From Ariolimax columbianus (lineage: Eukaryota > Mollusca > Gastropoda > Stylommatophora > Arionidae): DNA of 64,000 nucleotides. Each line of letters opens with the position of its first letter. Positions within the stretch are counted from its first letter, which is position 1. Where the stretch lies: NCBI GenBank assembly GCA_036924085.1, contig JAVGWX010000007.1:35612953-35676952 (forward strand), in the 5' to 3' direction. The notes under the pieces are model-generated. The model had not been told where the DNA came from. It was given only the letters and a program-made list of their open reading frames with translations, and did no database searches. A program made the translations under genes and the position numbers. Positions 28,701-43,700 of this stretch are shown piece by piece.

Positions 28701-31700
28701 TCTCAACTCTGTAATCAGTATAACTTTTATCTCTTGATCTTTTCTTTTTTTTTCAATAATATTTGCCTTTCCCTACTTTATCATCATGAGAATTAGTTTT
28801 ATCATGTTTACCATTTTTCATGCCATGAATCTTGTCTTGTTCTTTTTTATATTTCTTCCATATATTTTAAATTCTACAACAATTAATAGCTCTGTATATC
28901 ATGGTTTGTTTTGATGTGATCCATGTTAAAGGTTATGCTTGACTTGAAGTACTAATGAGAATGATTATTTGTTCTACTAGGAAATTGCTCAACACCTGAA
29001 GCAGATTCAGTCTCAAGTGGGTTGCCTTCAGTCTTCTCATCTCACACTACAGAAAACATTACCCACTACCGAAGGTACGTCCTTTGCACAGGAGAATTAT
29101 ATGGAGCTAATGGAGAGATATGACAGGTAAGCCATTCAATTAGATATTGTAATTAAAAGTGCTTTTAGCCTTTGCGGCACTGCATTAAAAAATTACGTCT
29201 TCTTTCTGCAGCTGATTTATTTTTCAGCATGTCATGTCACGACATGGTTGTTGATTTTGAAAACCTCTAATCTTTATTTTTTTAATTTATGTGTGTCTAG
29301 AGGCATACATACATAGAAACATGTGTATGTTAGTTTCTGAGATACAAGAAGATAAAGGTGACAGTGGTGAAATATAGCACAAACATATAGACTCACCCGG
29401 TAGTGGCGTCTCTTGGTTAAAAAATAAAAAATTAGCAGAAAATCGTACAACTACTATTAACGATGTTTGCTGCAATGGCTATATCTGGCACTTCGACTAT
29501 AAATGTAATTATTGTTTCTACATAAACAAACTAAATAGATCTACCTCAGCGGATTAAGGTCTTAATCAACTAAGGTTTGCTGACCCTGGTGCAAGTAGTT
29601 CGCTATGAGTCGCTCACTGCTGTCTTTTCATTCACTGCATTTTCCAATGGTTTGACTAAATCCCCGTTATTCAAATCTAAAGTCTCTACGTTATAAGCCT
29701 TTGAAGTTCTTACATAGCTATAAATCTCACCATGGCCAATACAGTAGATCCACACAAGTGCTCAAGGATTGATGTCTCGATGTAGGCTGTCTACATCATG
29801 CTGTAGCCATTGATTGTTGACAGTCTGAAGTATGAACTGAGAGCTATTATGTGATTGCCAACTCATAGTTGAAGCAACTGCCTTAATCTCCATTCTCATA
29901 CTAGAGATTGTTTTATTTTTTGTTTTTGTGTGGAAAGTTCTGCTCTGTTCTGTGAAAATGTCATTGCCTCTCACTTTAGCAGAGAGTTTCCTAATTTCTA
30001 ACCGTTAATGCAGAACAGACTCCTCATAAGTATATATACAACAGCCATTTGCTCCCCAGAATTATCATTTATAAGTTGTTGTTTTTCCCCCATTGACCCC
30101 AAGTGTCTGCATTAACTTTCGAAGATGATAATGGCTTTTTGGCAGTCAGCCAGCTAGGTGCTAATGTGAATTCATTGTTCTGCTTTGATTATGGCCTCAA
30201 TTGACATCACTTGTTTAATCATTCTTTCTGTTTACACCATTCATGACATCCCCCCTTTTGACTCTTTTTGTCTTTACCATTCCACCATGAAAGGGGTTAT
30301 AATAGCATGAAAAATAGTCCCAGTAAGCCAGTTTAAAATAAGTAAATACAATAGTCAATAACAGTGTCACAAAAAAGTTTCTGAAAGCATGATCATAAGC
30401 AATATTCTGACCCAGTTTGGATAGTTATCTCACCTCCTACATGGACATCAACTGTTTCATTTCACAAAGTTCATAAACCCAATTATATCACATAAACAAT
30501 TTGTCAATTTTTTGAAGTTAGAACAAAGTAGTTTTATTTTTACAAAATAATGTAAATTTTGATGTACATCTAATTGAAGTTTTTTTAATCTGGCCTTATT
30601 CGTTTTACAGCTAACTCATTCACTCCCAAATATTTTGGACCGCTGGACACAATTTTTTTCTTGTGTAAAACTGAAACGCAGCATCACTTAGTTGCGATCT
30701 ATTTGTCTTCAATAAACGTTCACTGAAATAACACATATTATATATCAAACTGTTCACAATTGAGGTTAGAACACAATGGAATACACATATTTTACAAATG
30801 GAGGTGTAAATTTGTGTTTGATGGATTAAAGTTACATAATCGTTTATTATTTTTTTAAATTATGAAAAAAAATGTTACATAGATCAATACATTATTCAGC
30901 TCTAAAACAATATACAAATAACACAATGAATTTCTATTGACGGTAATCCTCAAGGGACAATGTTCTGATAGTTGCACCTAATTTGATACAGTTGTTTTCA
31001 CAGTATTTATATTTTACTGAAGGCAAGTGAAGTTGATCAACATCAGCGTGAGTGTTTACAATTTACATGCACACAGAAAGAATGTTCCTGCTATATTCAA
31101 AATATATATACACACATTTATATTATACACACTAGAATGACTGTGCAGGATCTTGAACCTTTACTGAATTTGTGAACTGTGATTACCATTACTTGAGAGA
31201 AAAGAGGGCACCGCCCCTTCGTCAGTAGATTTAGTTTTACTTTCATCGCTCGACTTAGAACTAAGACTAAATAAATAAATTGAAACAGCGCTATCATAAT
31301 GATCTATATCTTCATCATCACTACCCTTAGTAATAATATAATCTATCTAATCCCGAGATTATACTAAAAAAACTCAATTTGGTGTGGCTGAAGGTGCATG
31401 GGATAGCTACAAAGTTGCTGTCCGAAAAAAAATTATGTTTTCCAAATGACGAAACTAAACATTTTTTCTACAAAACTCAGTCTAACTCTTCCGGAATAAA
31501 AAAAATGAAAAAAATCTGGACTTCTGCCAATAACCAAATTAAAACATTTAGGAGAACTAGGAATAGGAAAATATGTGATTTTGTGAACACAGTAGCAAAA
31601 GCAGATACATTGGCTTCTTGGTTTTCTAGAAAAAACCAGAAGCCGATGTATCGGCTCGTGGGAGTGAATAAGTTAATGCAGTGTTCTAATATGAAAAGGT

Positions 31701-34700
31701 TCCCCGCCTCCCTGGTCTAGCTGTATAGAAAATCTCTACCCTACAATAATGTAATTTTGTGTCCGGTGTGCAGGGAATGTTGATTATTTATTTTCTGTTG
31801 TTCTTTTGTTACTATCTTGCACAAAAGAGGCCAGGGTGCCATGGAGGGAAAAATTAAAAGTGTCACAGTAATCATATCAGGTATATCAGAACAGGCAATA
31901 GAGTGAAAAGTTTAATATGGGGCCGGCTACCTCATCCTGCTGAAATAGCAAGCCAATAAAAGTTCACTTAACACAGGTCTATATAGAACTATATAGAGAG
32001 TAACGTAACTTATATGACTGGAAAGAAATATCGAACTGTTTGCACTTCAAAGCCATAGCATTTTCCCAGTATCACAATGCCAGGATTAAAAACTGGAATG
32101 TTTGTATTGTGTATGGACAGGGGAAAACAATACAGATAACAATCAAAATGAGAAATTACATCAATATACTAGGTCTCACAGATGTACACTGGATAAGGGC
32201 TACAAAAGTAATTTTTGACTTATGGTAGATGTTACTGATCTCCAGGCACATGGACGAAGGTGTATACAAAACTGAGGGTGTGGCTCTCTTGCTATCTAAG
32301 ATAGCACAGAAGGCACTCATCGAATAGGAGACTTTGGGTTTTAGGCAGATGAGGGCCACTTTCAAAACTGTGATTAAGGACTTTCAATGCTACACACCTA
32401 CAAATGACAAAGAGGACTCTGTAAAAGAAAGCTTCTACCTGGACCGTCATGGGCAAACGACAGAGGAAGGACATCCTCATTTAAATGGGCAACCTAAATG
32501 CCAAAATTGTAAGCGACAAGATTGATTTTTAGGAAAACATGAACAGGCATAGAATTGGAGCTTGAAATGCAAACGTAGAGTTATTTGTTGACTTCTGTGC
32601 TTCCAATCAAATGGTTATTGGTGGCAGTATGTTTCGACATAGATACATAAAGCAGAATAGGTGTCGCTGGATCACAGAACGGAAAATCAGACCACTTTTG
32701 TATAAATAGAAAGTTCAGGTCGTCATTATAGGATGTCAAGGGGCAGATGTGAAATTAGACAGTCATTTTCTTTCGACCAAAATATGGCGAAACTGAAACA
32801 GTTCGGGACTGCATGAAGGATAAGATGCTGATTCAATGTAGATTTTCTCAAGGATATGAGGATACAGAACACATTTCCAACCATACTATCACATAGAAAC
32901 TAGAGGTTGTAATAATTAGATGCCACAAAACAGGTAGAGGTACAATGCATTGAGATTAAAGATATATTAACAGTTACCTGCACAGATGTTCTGTGGACAA
33001 AAAAATAATGTCAACATGAAGCATGGATGACAATGGATACCTTGGATAAGATTAAGGAAAGACAAATGAATAAGGTCCACTTGAACAATTGCAAAACCAG
33101 GAGGGCAAAGGAAGGTCGTAACTCATAAACTATACCATGTAACATGATAAACAAAGATGTGCAATGATATGTCAGAATAGACAAGAGGAAATATATTGAT
33201 GAGTTGAAAAGAGATGTAAAAGATAGCAACTGTGAAGGTCAAGTAAAATACTTTGAGGAAACACGAGGAAACTGACTAAAAAATATAAGATAGTGCGCAG
33301 TTTCATTAAAAACAAAGAAGGTCAGACGATAACCGACTTGAGTGGTCTGATTAAGAAATGGGCTGAACATTTAGAGGTGCTGTTAAATAGGCCACTCCTC
33401 CTCCATTCCCCTGGGATCTACCCATCATTCTGATGACTGCGATAGATCTATGGATTAATTTATAGAAATCAACCAAAGAGGAAAATTAGAGAACCATTTG
33501 GCATTTTAAAGATGGTAAAGTCACTAGCCTGAATCATATATCAACAGAGATGTTCAAAGGGGATGTAAATACATAAAATGATATTTTGTTCAATTTGCTT
33601 AGTGGGGTTTGAGAAAACTAAGGGGAGGTTATGTCATAAAACTGCAGAAGAAAGTGTATCTGCAGCATTGTACTAACTATAGAGGTATAATGTTCCTGTC
33701 AGTACCTGGAAAGATATTAAACAAGATCACAATTGAGAGATTAAAAGAGGCAGCAGACATTCAGTTGAGAGAGGAGAAAGGGGACTTTAGAAGAATAAAT
33801 GCCACAATAATAGTTTATAATAACTACAGTAAAACATGATAACAACACCTGTGATATAGTGGTAATATGATAATCATTATTTGTACAACTATTTTGTAGT
33901 CATGCTAAGAATACAACAACTTTTAAGACAATCACATTTATCAATTCAATAAACATTTAATACTGTAAAACTGTAATCATGGTGTTTACTCAAGCACATT
34001 TTGTGCCATATGCCAGGTAGCCAAATCTCATCTAAACTCATCTGTCACACTGCCTCAGAAACTGATCTGCAGAAAATAATTTCTCCTTAGTGTGTTTCAA
34101 CTTTGGACTTAACATCAACACAGAGAAAACTGAAATAATGTACCAACCAGCTCCTGGCAAAACATATACTGAGCCAATCATAAAGATCAATGGTGACAAA
34201 CTTAAGGTTGTAAATAGATTCACATACCTCGGTGGTACACTCTCAGAATGTAGTCATGGATGATGAGTTGAACGTCAGATTCGCCAAAGTCAGCGCCACA
34301 TTTGGCAGACTACACTCAAACGTCTGGCATCGAAATGGCGACAGCCTTCAGACAAAGCTGAAGGTGTACAGAGCAGTGGTGTTCGCTGTGTTGCTTTATG
34401 CAACATGGACTGTATACAGGCATCATGCGAAGTAGCTGAATCATTTTCAAACACTTTGTCTCAGGAGAATGTCAAATGGCAAGACAGGATCTTGGACACT
34501 GCTGTTCTTGAGAGAGCCTGTATCCCTAGCATTGATACCATCATGATGCAATCACAAATTTGCTTGGCGGGTCATGTGGTTTACATGCCAGACTATCGGT
34601 TGCCAAAAATAATCTTCTGTGGCTAGATGCAGATGGGCAAACTCTCCCAAGGAGGCCAATAAAAAGCGCTATAAAGACACACTAAAAACGTCTTTAAAAG

Positions 34701-37700
34701 CCTTCAGCATAAACCTCGAAACATGGGAAAATGTTGCAAAAGACCGTACAAATTTGCACACAGCTCTCTGCAGAGGAGTAGTGTCATGCGAGCTTCTAAA
34801 AAGACTACAGCAGAACAACGGAGACAGGCCAGAAAAGCTCATGAAATATCACCATCTCTCAAAGTGAACTTTCCATGCCCTCACTTTCTGCGAGTATGCA
34901 GATCCAAAATCGGACTGGCCAGCCATCTCCACACCCATCCACAACCTCGACTCACAGAATACTCGACTGGAAGGACTGGCTAAATGAAAAAAGAAAATGT
35001 CCTCAACACTTGTGATGGACGAGCAACAACAATTTTCTCATCAACCCCGTACCTACGACGCCATTGTAGTAGGTTTGACTCCTGATGGCGGTGTTGTGGA
35101 TGTGGTCTCGTAGTGACAGTGTTCTACGCTCCATCACTCGTTGAGTCACCGCGCATGTCACTTTTTCGTAGGTTCCACACCTCGCTTCCATACACCATGG
35201 CTGGAATGACCAGGCTATTGAAGGTGTGAGCTCTTGCATTGTTGTTTTTCATCTGTTGACATATTGTCTTGAACGGTTGAAGCTAAACCACCCTGCAGCT
35301 AACCTTCAGGAGATTTCTTTATGCAAGTCATGGGAGTTCGAAATTTCTTTGCCCAAGTGGATGTACGAATTAACGTTTTTGACGGAATCAGTTCCAAGCC
35401 GCATTTCCTCACAGGAACAAAAGCTGTTCAGCATGCATTGTGTCTTTAGCTTATTTATTTTTAGACCAATTGCCTTGCTTGCATTGTTGAGCTCATTCAG
35501 GTATTTCTCAGTTTCCTTGATGCTGGGGCTGATGATGGCTATGTCATCCACAAACCGGAGGTGGTTAAGCATTTCTCCGTCTATGTTAATATCTCTATCA
35601 TCCCAATTGAGTGTGCAAAAGACTTCCTCAAGGGCTGCCATGAAATGTTTAGGAGAATGTTAATGTGAAGTCACCTGTTTCAGTCACAGGACTACATTAT
35701 GAACATTATTGAAACCATTCATTTTTCTGTGCGTTCTCTTGATGCCTCGAGATGCATTAGCTATTCCTTGTACTATTAAGAAGTATATCACATGATACCA
35801 GCCCAAAGTATAATTCATTTTTGTTATACTGTTGACAATCTGTAACAGAGTGTATACTCTTTATAGTCTTTTCTAGAAGTTTTCAATATGCACCAGAGAA
35901 GCAGACTACACTTGGCAGATCTTAAGTTTTATATATGTGCGCAGTGATAGTTGATCAGGTCAAATTGCATTGACTTTTAGAAATTGACAATACATATGAC
36001 AAGTTCATGTTCAAAATATTAGAACATTTAAAATTTACAACTGCATCTATTTCTTTTCACAGACTTGAAAAAGAAGTGAAAGAGGAAACTTTGAGTGTGA
36101 AGGAAGAAGTAAACACAAGAGAAAGATTTTATTCAGGAGTAGACCAGATAATTGCCTGGATGAGAGAAACTTTATCGGCTGTTGAAAAGAGGGAACATGA
36201 GCTAGGCGATGTCTCAGATAGACTTTCTGGATATAGGGTAAATTGTGAAAACTTTTTTCTTTAAGATATAAATTTAATCAATTGGGATGAACTGTAAAGG
36301 GTTCAGATATAAATCTAATCAATTAGACCAGAATGTAAAGGATTAAGACACAAATCTAATCAATTAGACCAGAATGTAAAGGGTTAAGATACAAATCTAA
36401 TCAATTAGGCCAGACTGTAAAGGGTTAAGATACATATCTAAGCAATTGGGGCAGACTGTTAAGGGTTAAGATACAAATCTAATCAAATAGGTAAGACTAA
36501 AGGGTTAAGATACAAATCTAATCAATTAGGGCAGACTGCAAATGGTTAAGATAGATATATAATCTATTAGGGCAGACTGTAAAGGGTTAAGATACATATC
36601 TAATCAATTAGGTTAGATTGTAAAGGGTTAAGTCTTATATCATGGAGAAACATTTTTATGCGAGCTGAGCAAGTGATTGTGAATTGTTTAATTAGTCTGG
36701 TCTGATAATGTTGTCCATCAGTGCCTTATCTTCATATAAAATATTTTGATTTTATTACTAGATCATTGAGTACACGTCTCTAGAAAGCGATGATTTAGTG
36801 GATACCATCACACTGTAACATCAAGGGAAGCGAGGATGCAGATAGCCTACCCAAAGAGGGAGCAAAACTGATGTAGAAAGAATACCTTGTCAACTATGAT
36901 GAAGCAAAAGTCATAATAAATGAGCAGTACAATGTAAAGTGGCAAGAAAGAACACTCCAAACACCACACAGATTACTACCAATTGTCCAGAAAAGACTGG
37001 GTTATCGTACTTCATCTATGAACTGGCCATGACAGAATGAGACACCACCTGTAAACCAAATTCAAGATATGTACCACTAGCCTATGTTATTGCAGTCTGG
37101 CAAAAATGACAGCAGTACATGTACTCAGGGCTGTACCCAGCACACAGATCTGACAAGAAGGATATGGCCCAGCCCTACTTTCTTCAAGGAGAAAATCAAT
37201 AGCGGTTTTGAGACCTTGAAAAAGACATCATACTTTATTGAAGAATCTGGTCCCCGTCTAAAAGAGTAATGATTGCAGTAGAAAAAGAAGAAGACACATG
37301 TCTAGTCCCTGCATGAGATATGTCATCTGTTACATAAGATAAATCCTGTGTTAAATAAAGAATTGTGTTCCTTATTAGATATTGAATCTGACACCAGTAA
37401 GAATAAGATGCATTTATTGTGAACAAATTAAAAACATAGAGGGCTTGGGAACATTAGGAATGAAAAGAACAATAATGAAAAAATATCAGAACACAAATCA
37501 AATAGTTTGACATTTTAAAAAGGATTATACTTCTAGTTAAACACCAAAATGTAAGTAAAACATAGTGGCAAACAGACACAAAGTCATCAGCATTAAAGTT
37601 AGTAAGGAGATGAACATAAACAAGCCAGTTAAACAGTGCCAGTTATATGGGGATGCGGGTATATCATGATCTGATATCATTTATGTTTCAGCTACAGGAC

Positions 37701-40700
37701 GGGGATTTAAAGATAATACACTACTTTGGTTTTTATTTGATAATTTGTTTGTTTCTGACCTGACTAATGAATAATACGTTATTTTTTCTTTCACTCTTGG
37801 CATTGATTGTGTTGAATACAGCAATACATTGTGGGCACAATATTTCATTTTATAAGGCAGTAGTCATATGTCTTTTAAACTGTCCACTTTTTTGTTTTAT
37901 CATCTTCTTTAGCAATGGGAACTGCATCTTTAAATTGTAGTGAATATTGTGTTTGTTAATCAAAAATGTACAATATGTTTGGTGTTTTCAACATCATAGT
38001 AAAGAACTACTAGTGGTTTCACATTATCTTTGATTTTTTAAAATTGATAAAACATCATTATCCATATATGCAGTTGTACGAGCAAGAGATCACCACACAA
38101 ATGGAGCGAGCAAAGATACTTGAAATGTCTCTAGGAGATAAGTACTCAACAGAGGGGACTGAACTTCCTACTGAAATACAGCAGAAACTTTCAGAGCTGC
38201 AGGCCATTGAATGCTTGGTCAGGACCGCTGTAAAGGAAAAGGGACAGGAACTTCTTAATATACAGGAAGACAGAGAGAAATATAGAGCAGTCCTAACGTC
38301 TGTAGTTTCATGGCTACAGAGAACAGATATGCTGCTGCAGGAGAAGATTGTGAGCATCCCAAAGGCCATGGACAGCCATCAGGTAAGAAGATCTTTGTTT
38401 TCTTGTATATAGAAAATGCTAAAATTCCTTTTGAGCAAATTTGCTAAGTAAAAATAAAAACCTCATCGTTTAAATACATGCCATACCTTTATGTAGACTG
38501 TTCTGCACATTTCTCTCTTTTCATAAATTTTGTTGTTATTATTATGTTTATATATCTATATCTTTATTTATTTATATGTCTGTTTTTGCATACGGGGGTG
38601 AATGAGAACGATTACAGGGACACCCAAAGGAGGTTTCAAGGACGGTCTGAAGGAGTCCCTTAGATTCTGTCAAATAGACAGTAACACCTTGGAGAACATG
38701 GCTCAAAATCATTAAATTTTGAAGAGTGTGGTCACAAACGGAATTTAAATCAGCAAGGGCCTTTGTGTTCAGGCAGCCCAGGATAGACGCGCAATCAGGA
38801 AGTCTAGAGCAGAGGTAATACCAGAGGCAGCTGCGGACTATGTTTGCCAGTCGTGTCATAAAACATTCCACGCTCACATTGGCTTGACCAGCCACAAGCT
38901 CAACCACATACTCAAGGATGCAGTATGACATGGGATGCTGTTGGCGGTTCTCATTGATGACGATGGGTGATTATATTTGGGTATCTTGATATATATGTGC
39001 TTGCAGTGGTATGTGCTGGTGTGAATACTTTTTGTTTCATGTTTTCATGTTGTTATATGTAGCATGCCATGATTCTCGGGAGGTCACTGTGGTCGAGAGG
39101 TAAGGCACTCGCCTCTCAAAATGATGAATGGAAATGGTTGACGATCGAGTCCCTCAGGTTTCAAGTGACCCCTGGTCTCAAGGCAGGTGTGACCAGAGTG
39201 CCTGCATCATAAGTTACCTCAAGTCATCTTGACTATGTCTTGCCACTGGTTCAAGATAGCTTGGGACCAGAGAGTAAGGTTGATGACCAGCGTAGTTTCT
39301 TCCACACTATAATCCAAATATAGTACAAGTTACATCTTCAAGATAAATCCATCTTATGATGTCGCATCATCGCTTGCAATGGGCAACTAACTGTGATTCT
39401 CACATTGTGGTCCACTCTTGTCTGTTTATTCTGTGATTTTCTTGGTGTTTTCATCTATTCTTTGTCCCTGACGAAGGAATCTAATGTTGGTTTTGTTTTG
39501 TTTCTGTTCTAGTGCGGTAACTGAGCAATTCCTGTTTTTGTTTTTATCGACGAGAAAATGTAACATACTGTTTTATATATATTATCTACTATTTTGTATA
39601 TATTTTCAACTGTTTTGTATATATATTTTCTACTATTTTGTATATATTTTCTTTTTTGTATATATTTTCTTTTTTTGTATATAGTTTTTACTATTTTGTG
39701 TACATTTTCTATTTTGTAAATACTTTCACAATCTTAAATTTTTCACCAGAATCTTCAACATCATGTGAGATGTTGACTAGCATAGGTTATCAGTGATTCC
39801 AATCCTGCTGATACGGTGTGCTCCAATCATGCCCTTCTCATATCATATCCTGATGACTGCTTTGTTCTGACATATGTAGTAAGTTGACTCTCTGCTTGGT
39901 CCTCCTTCAGCAAATCCTCAAATGGGAAAGTAGCCTTCTTTGCTTGCAGTGGTCTTCTAATTTGTTTGATGATTGTCTATGGTTCACTTCCATATGACAA
40001 TAACACCTATGAACTCTCTTTTGTGTTTTCAATGACACAAATTTGTTGCATAGAATGCATTTCAATCTGGGCAGCTTTTTTTGTTGACTTTTCTTTTATT
40101 TATTTTAGAGCTGCATCTCCCATATGATGTTATTATAGCGTAAGTATTTAACTATTAGCACTTGTTTTAGTAGCATGTTATATGGGAGCACGGTGGAATT
40201 GAACGTAAACAGAGATGAGATTTATGTATAAATATGTCTTTTTTAAAAACAATTATCTTCCCTTAGCTTCTTCTTTAATATGTTGACTCTCTCTCTTTCT
40301 CACACAGGCACACACTTGTACTGCTTCAGTTCGATACCTGCCACTCATTTTCTCTCACAGTCTTGTGAAAATTTCATAATGTGTGTTTTGTTTCTTTCAG
40401 GAGCTCCTGTTGACATTTGAGGATTTTAAAACAAACATAAATCATCTTCGTACCAAAGGAGAAGATATTATAAAACACAGTCAAGATTCCGATGAGAAGC
40501 AAATGGTTCAGAAAACTCTTGCGGACATCAACAGACAATGGCTATCACTTCAGGTTTGTGACAATTTCACACCATGTTTCTGACTTGACAGATTATGCTG
40601 CTTTTTCCTTCATATTATATTCACTCATTTTTAAAAAAAACAAGAGGTATGATGTTCGAAACAATTTAATTTAGTGTAAATGTTTCTTTGAAAGTACCTT

Positions 40701-43700
40701 TGTTTACTTTCTAGGCTCAGACAACTGCTCGGTCACGGGAGCTATCAGAGGCAGCTGATCTTTTACATGCCATCAGTGATGTGGCCAATGGTGTGCAAGA
40801 ATGGGTAAAGCAAGCTGAAACAGTGGTAGAAGTGGAACTAGTCTTAATGGACAATAACAATCTGCGAGACCATCTGAATGCTCACAGAGTGAGTGTGCCT
40901 CCAAATATTTCTAAATGTGTTTGAAAGACCACAGATTCTAGCATGCCAAACTAGCCGATCTTATGATTCATTGCTCATGTTGTTCCAAGTACTTTGTTAG
41001 AGACTATGTCCTTTGTTCCATGTTAGAAGAAAATCTGTCCTAAATAAGCACCGAAAGCTAAATGCCCATCTCCTTGTTTGTTATTAATTTTCTGTCCATT
41101 CAAAAATATCTGTCACTACTGTGTGTGTTTACATGTTTTAGAATGTATTCCTTTAATTGTTAATGTATTTTTTCCTTCTTCTCTCTACTCATTTGTTTAT
41201 TAATTGTATCCGGCTTCGGGGACGGTGTGGCCTAGTGGTTAAGTGGCATGGCTCACAATCCGAAGGTGCTGGGTTCGATCCCCATCACAGCAGAGGCCGT
41301 TACCCCGGGGAAGCAAACCTTTAGAAAATGCAGGAGGAAGCAGACCCTTACATAAAATGCATGCCAGTTGTTCTTCAGACTATTCAATCTTCCTTCCCTG
41401 GTGGACTTCAATCAAATGCACATTTGGTTTAATTGTTAGATTGTTTCCTGTGGACATTTACTATCTATTTAGACTTTCTGAAATGTCCAACTGCATTAAC
41501 TTCTTCATTCACTTCCATAAGTCTGTGCTCTTTATTATTTCTTGTCATTATATACAAATTATGGGACAGAAATATCTAATGGTGAATGTCTACAGTCTGG
41601 AAGTAATTCTCTTAGTTTGTGTTATGGGACAGAAATATCTGATGGTGAATGTCTACAGTCTGGAAGTAATTCTCTTAGTTTGTGTTATGGGACAGAAATA
41701 TCTGATGGTGAATGTCTACAGTCTGGAAGTAATTCTCTTAGTTTGTGTTATGGGACAGAAATATCTGATGGTGAATGTCTACAGTCTGGAAGTAATTCTC
41801 TTAGTTTGTGTTATGGGACAGAAATATCTGATGGTGAATGTCTACAGTCTGGAAGTAATTCTCTTAGTTTGTGTTATGGGACAGAAATATCTGATGGTGA
41901 ATGTCTACAGTCTGGAAGTAATTCTCTTAGTTTGTGTTATGGGACAGAAATATCTGATGGTGAATGTCTACAGTCTGGAAGTAATTCTCTTAGTTTGTGT
42001 TATGGGACAGAAATATCTGATGGTGAATGTCTACAGTCTGGAAGTAATTCTCTTAGTTTGTGTTATGGGACAGAAATATCTGATGGTGAATGTCAATAGT
42101 CTGATAGCAATTCTCTTAGTTTGTGTTATGGGACAGAAATATCTGTTGGTGAATGTCAATAGTCTGATAGCAATTCTCTTAGTTTGTGTTATGGGACAGA
42201 AATATCTGTTGGTGAATGTCAATAGTCTGATAGCAATTCTCTTAGTTTGTGTTATGGGACAGAAATATCTGTTGGTGAATGTCAATAGTCTGATAGCAAT
42301 TCTCTTAGTTTGTGTTATGGGACAGAAATATCTGTTGGTGAATGTCAATAGTCTGATAGCAATTCTCTTAGTTTGTGTTATGGGACAGAAATATCTGTTG
42401 GTGAATGTCAATAGTCTGATAGCAATTCTCTTAGTTTGTGTTATGGGACAGAAATATCTGTTGGTGAATGTCAATAGTCTGATAGCAATTCTCTTAGTTT
42501 GTGTTATGGGACAGAAATATCTGTTGGTGAATGTCAATAGTCTGATAGCAATTCTCTTAGTTTGTGTTATGGGACAGAAATATCTGTTGGTGAATGTCTA
42601 TAGTCTGATAGCAATTCTCTTAGTTATGCTTCTTGGTCATACACAGATTATGACAGATATTACATTAGTGTTAAATAGCCTAATATTATTTTCCTGGTAA
42701 TACAGTTCAGTAGGGTGTTGCTAACATGTACAAAGTTTCAAACAAATGCTGGTTTAGTTGAACTTGGTATGACTTTCTAGTTTATTTATGCATTTTTGTC
42801 AGTGTTAAATCCCAAATATATAAACTGATGGTTGATTGGTTAGTTGGTTGCTAATGCACACAATGGGTTGGTAACCCTTTTGTGCGCCCTGAAAAGGATG
42901 GAACATGTGGCAAATTGTAGTAGCTTTCCTGATATTCCGAGCGTGCTGATGAAGTGGACCAGAGTTCCTCCAGGCAGTTGTGCAATGCTTGGCTTCATCT
43001 GCGTGTCACTCACTACTGCAGGGATCACATCAGACCTCACCTTGTTAGCCAGACTGTTGTCCTCGACAACAGCCTGTTTCCAGGACGACTAACGAGTAGA
43101 TCAGGTGAGGGTCTTGGCCAGTATATTTCTCCTGACACTGGCCAACATTTTTTGATCAGTGTATTTTGCCTGACCAGACGTTAGCCTCATCGTCCCAAGC
43201 TAAACTGATACATTTCTTTAATAAATCTAAACTTAACTTAACGTTTTTATACTGGTTTACAAGACTCATCAGAGTCTGTATACAACCAGTTAAGGTGATC
43301 TTTTTTTTTACCTAACTTTGATCTGTAGTTAATGTTTTTCTGCTTCTATTGTAAATCTGTTTGTTTTTTACCGACAATTCTTACTGTTTATGCAACAGAA
43401 GAAATAGTCTTGTTCACTCCATCTGCCCCAATTATTTTTCAGGATTTTAGTGCAAGTGAAACATGATTAAAGGAGGTTGAACAGATGTCATTACTCTTTT
43501 GCTTATAATACTAATGTAGTCTCAAGCAAAAGCAGTATCATTTTAAAATCCTTTGCATTTTTTATTTTCCAGGTAATTTTAGTTTTTAAAATAATTTTCT
43601 TTACTACCTGTGTTCTGTACTAACATAATCAACTTCACATAGCTCTTTTGATAATGTGATTATCTTTGCATTTTAACACTGGTGTTGGAAACACCTGAAA

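Noticed and set aside
36762..36818. Possible exon after ttttattactag
   Set aside because: The phase-0 reading meets a stop after about 19 codons, and the sequence continues into a LINE RNase H remnant.
41243..42700. 485-codon open frame repeating a 21-residue hydrophobic unit
   Set aside because: It is the direct translation of the 63-bp minisatellite (length divisible by 3). It begins inside a SINE and has no splice or homology support.
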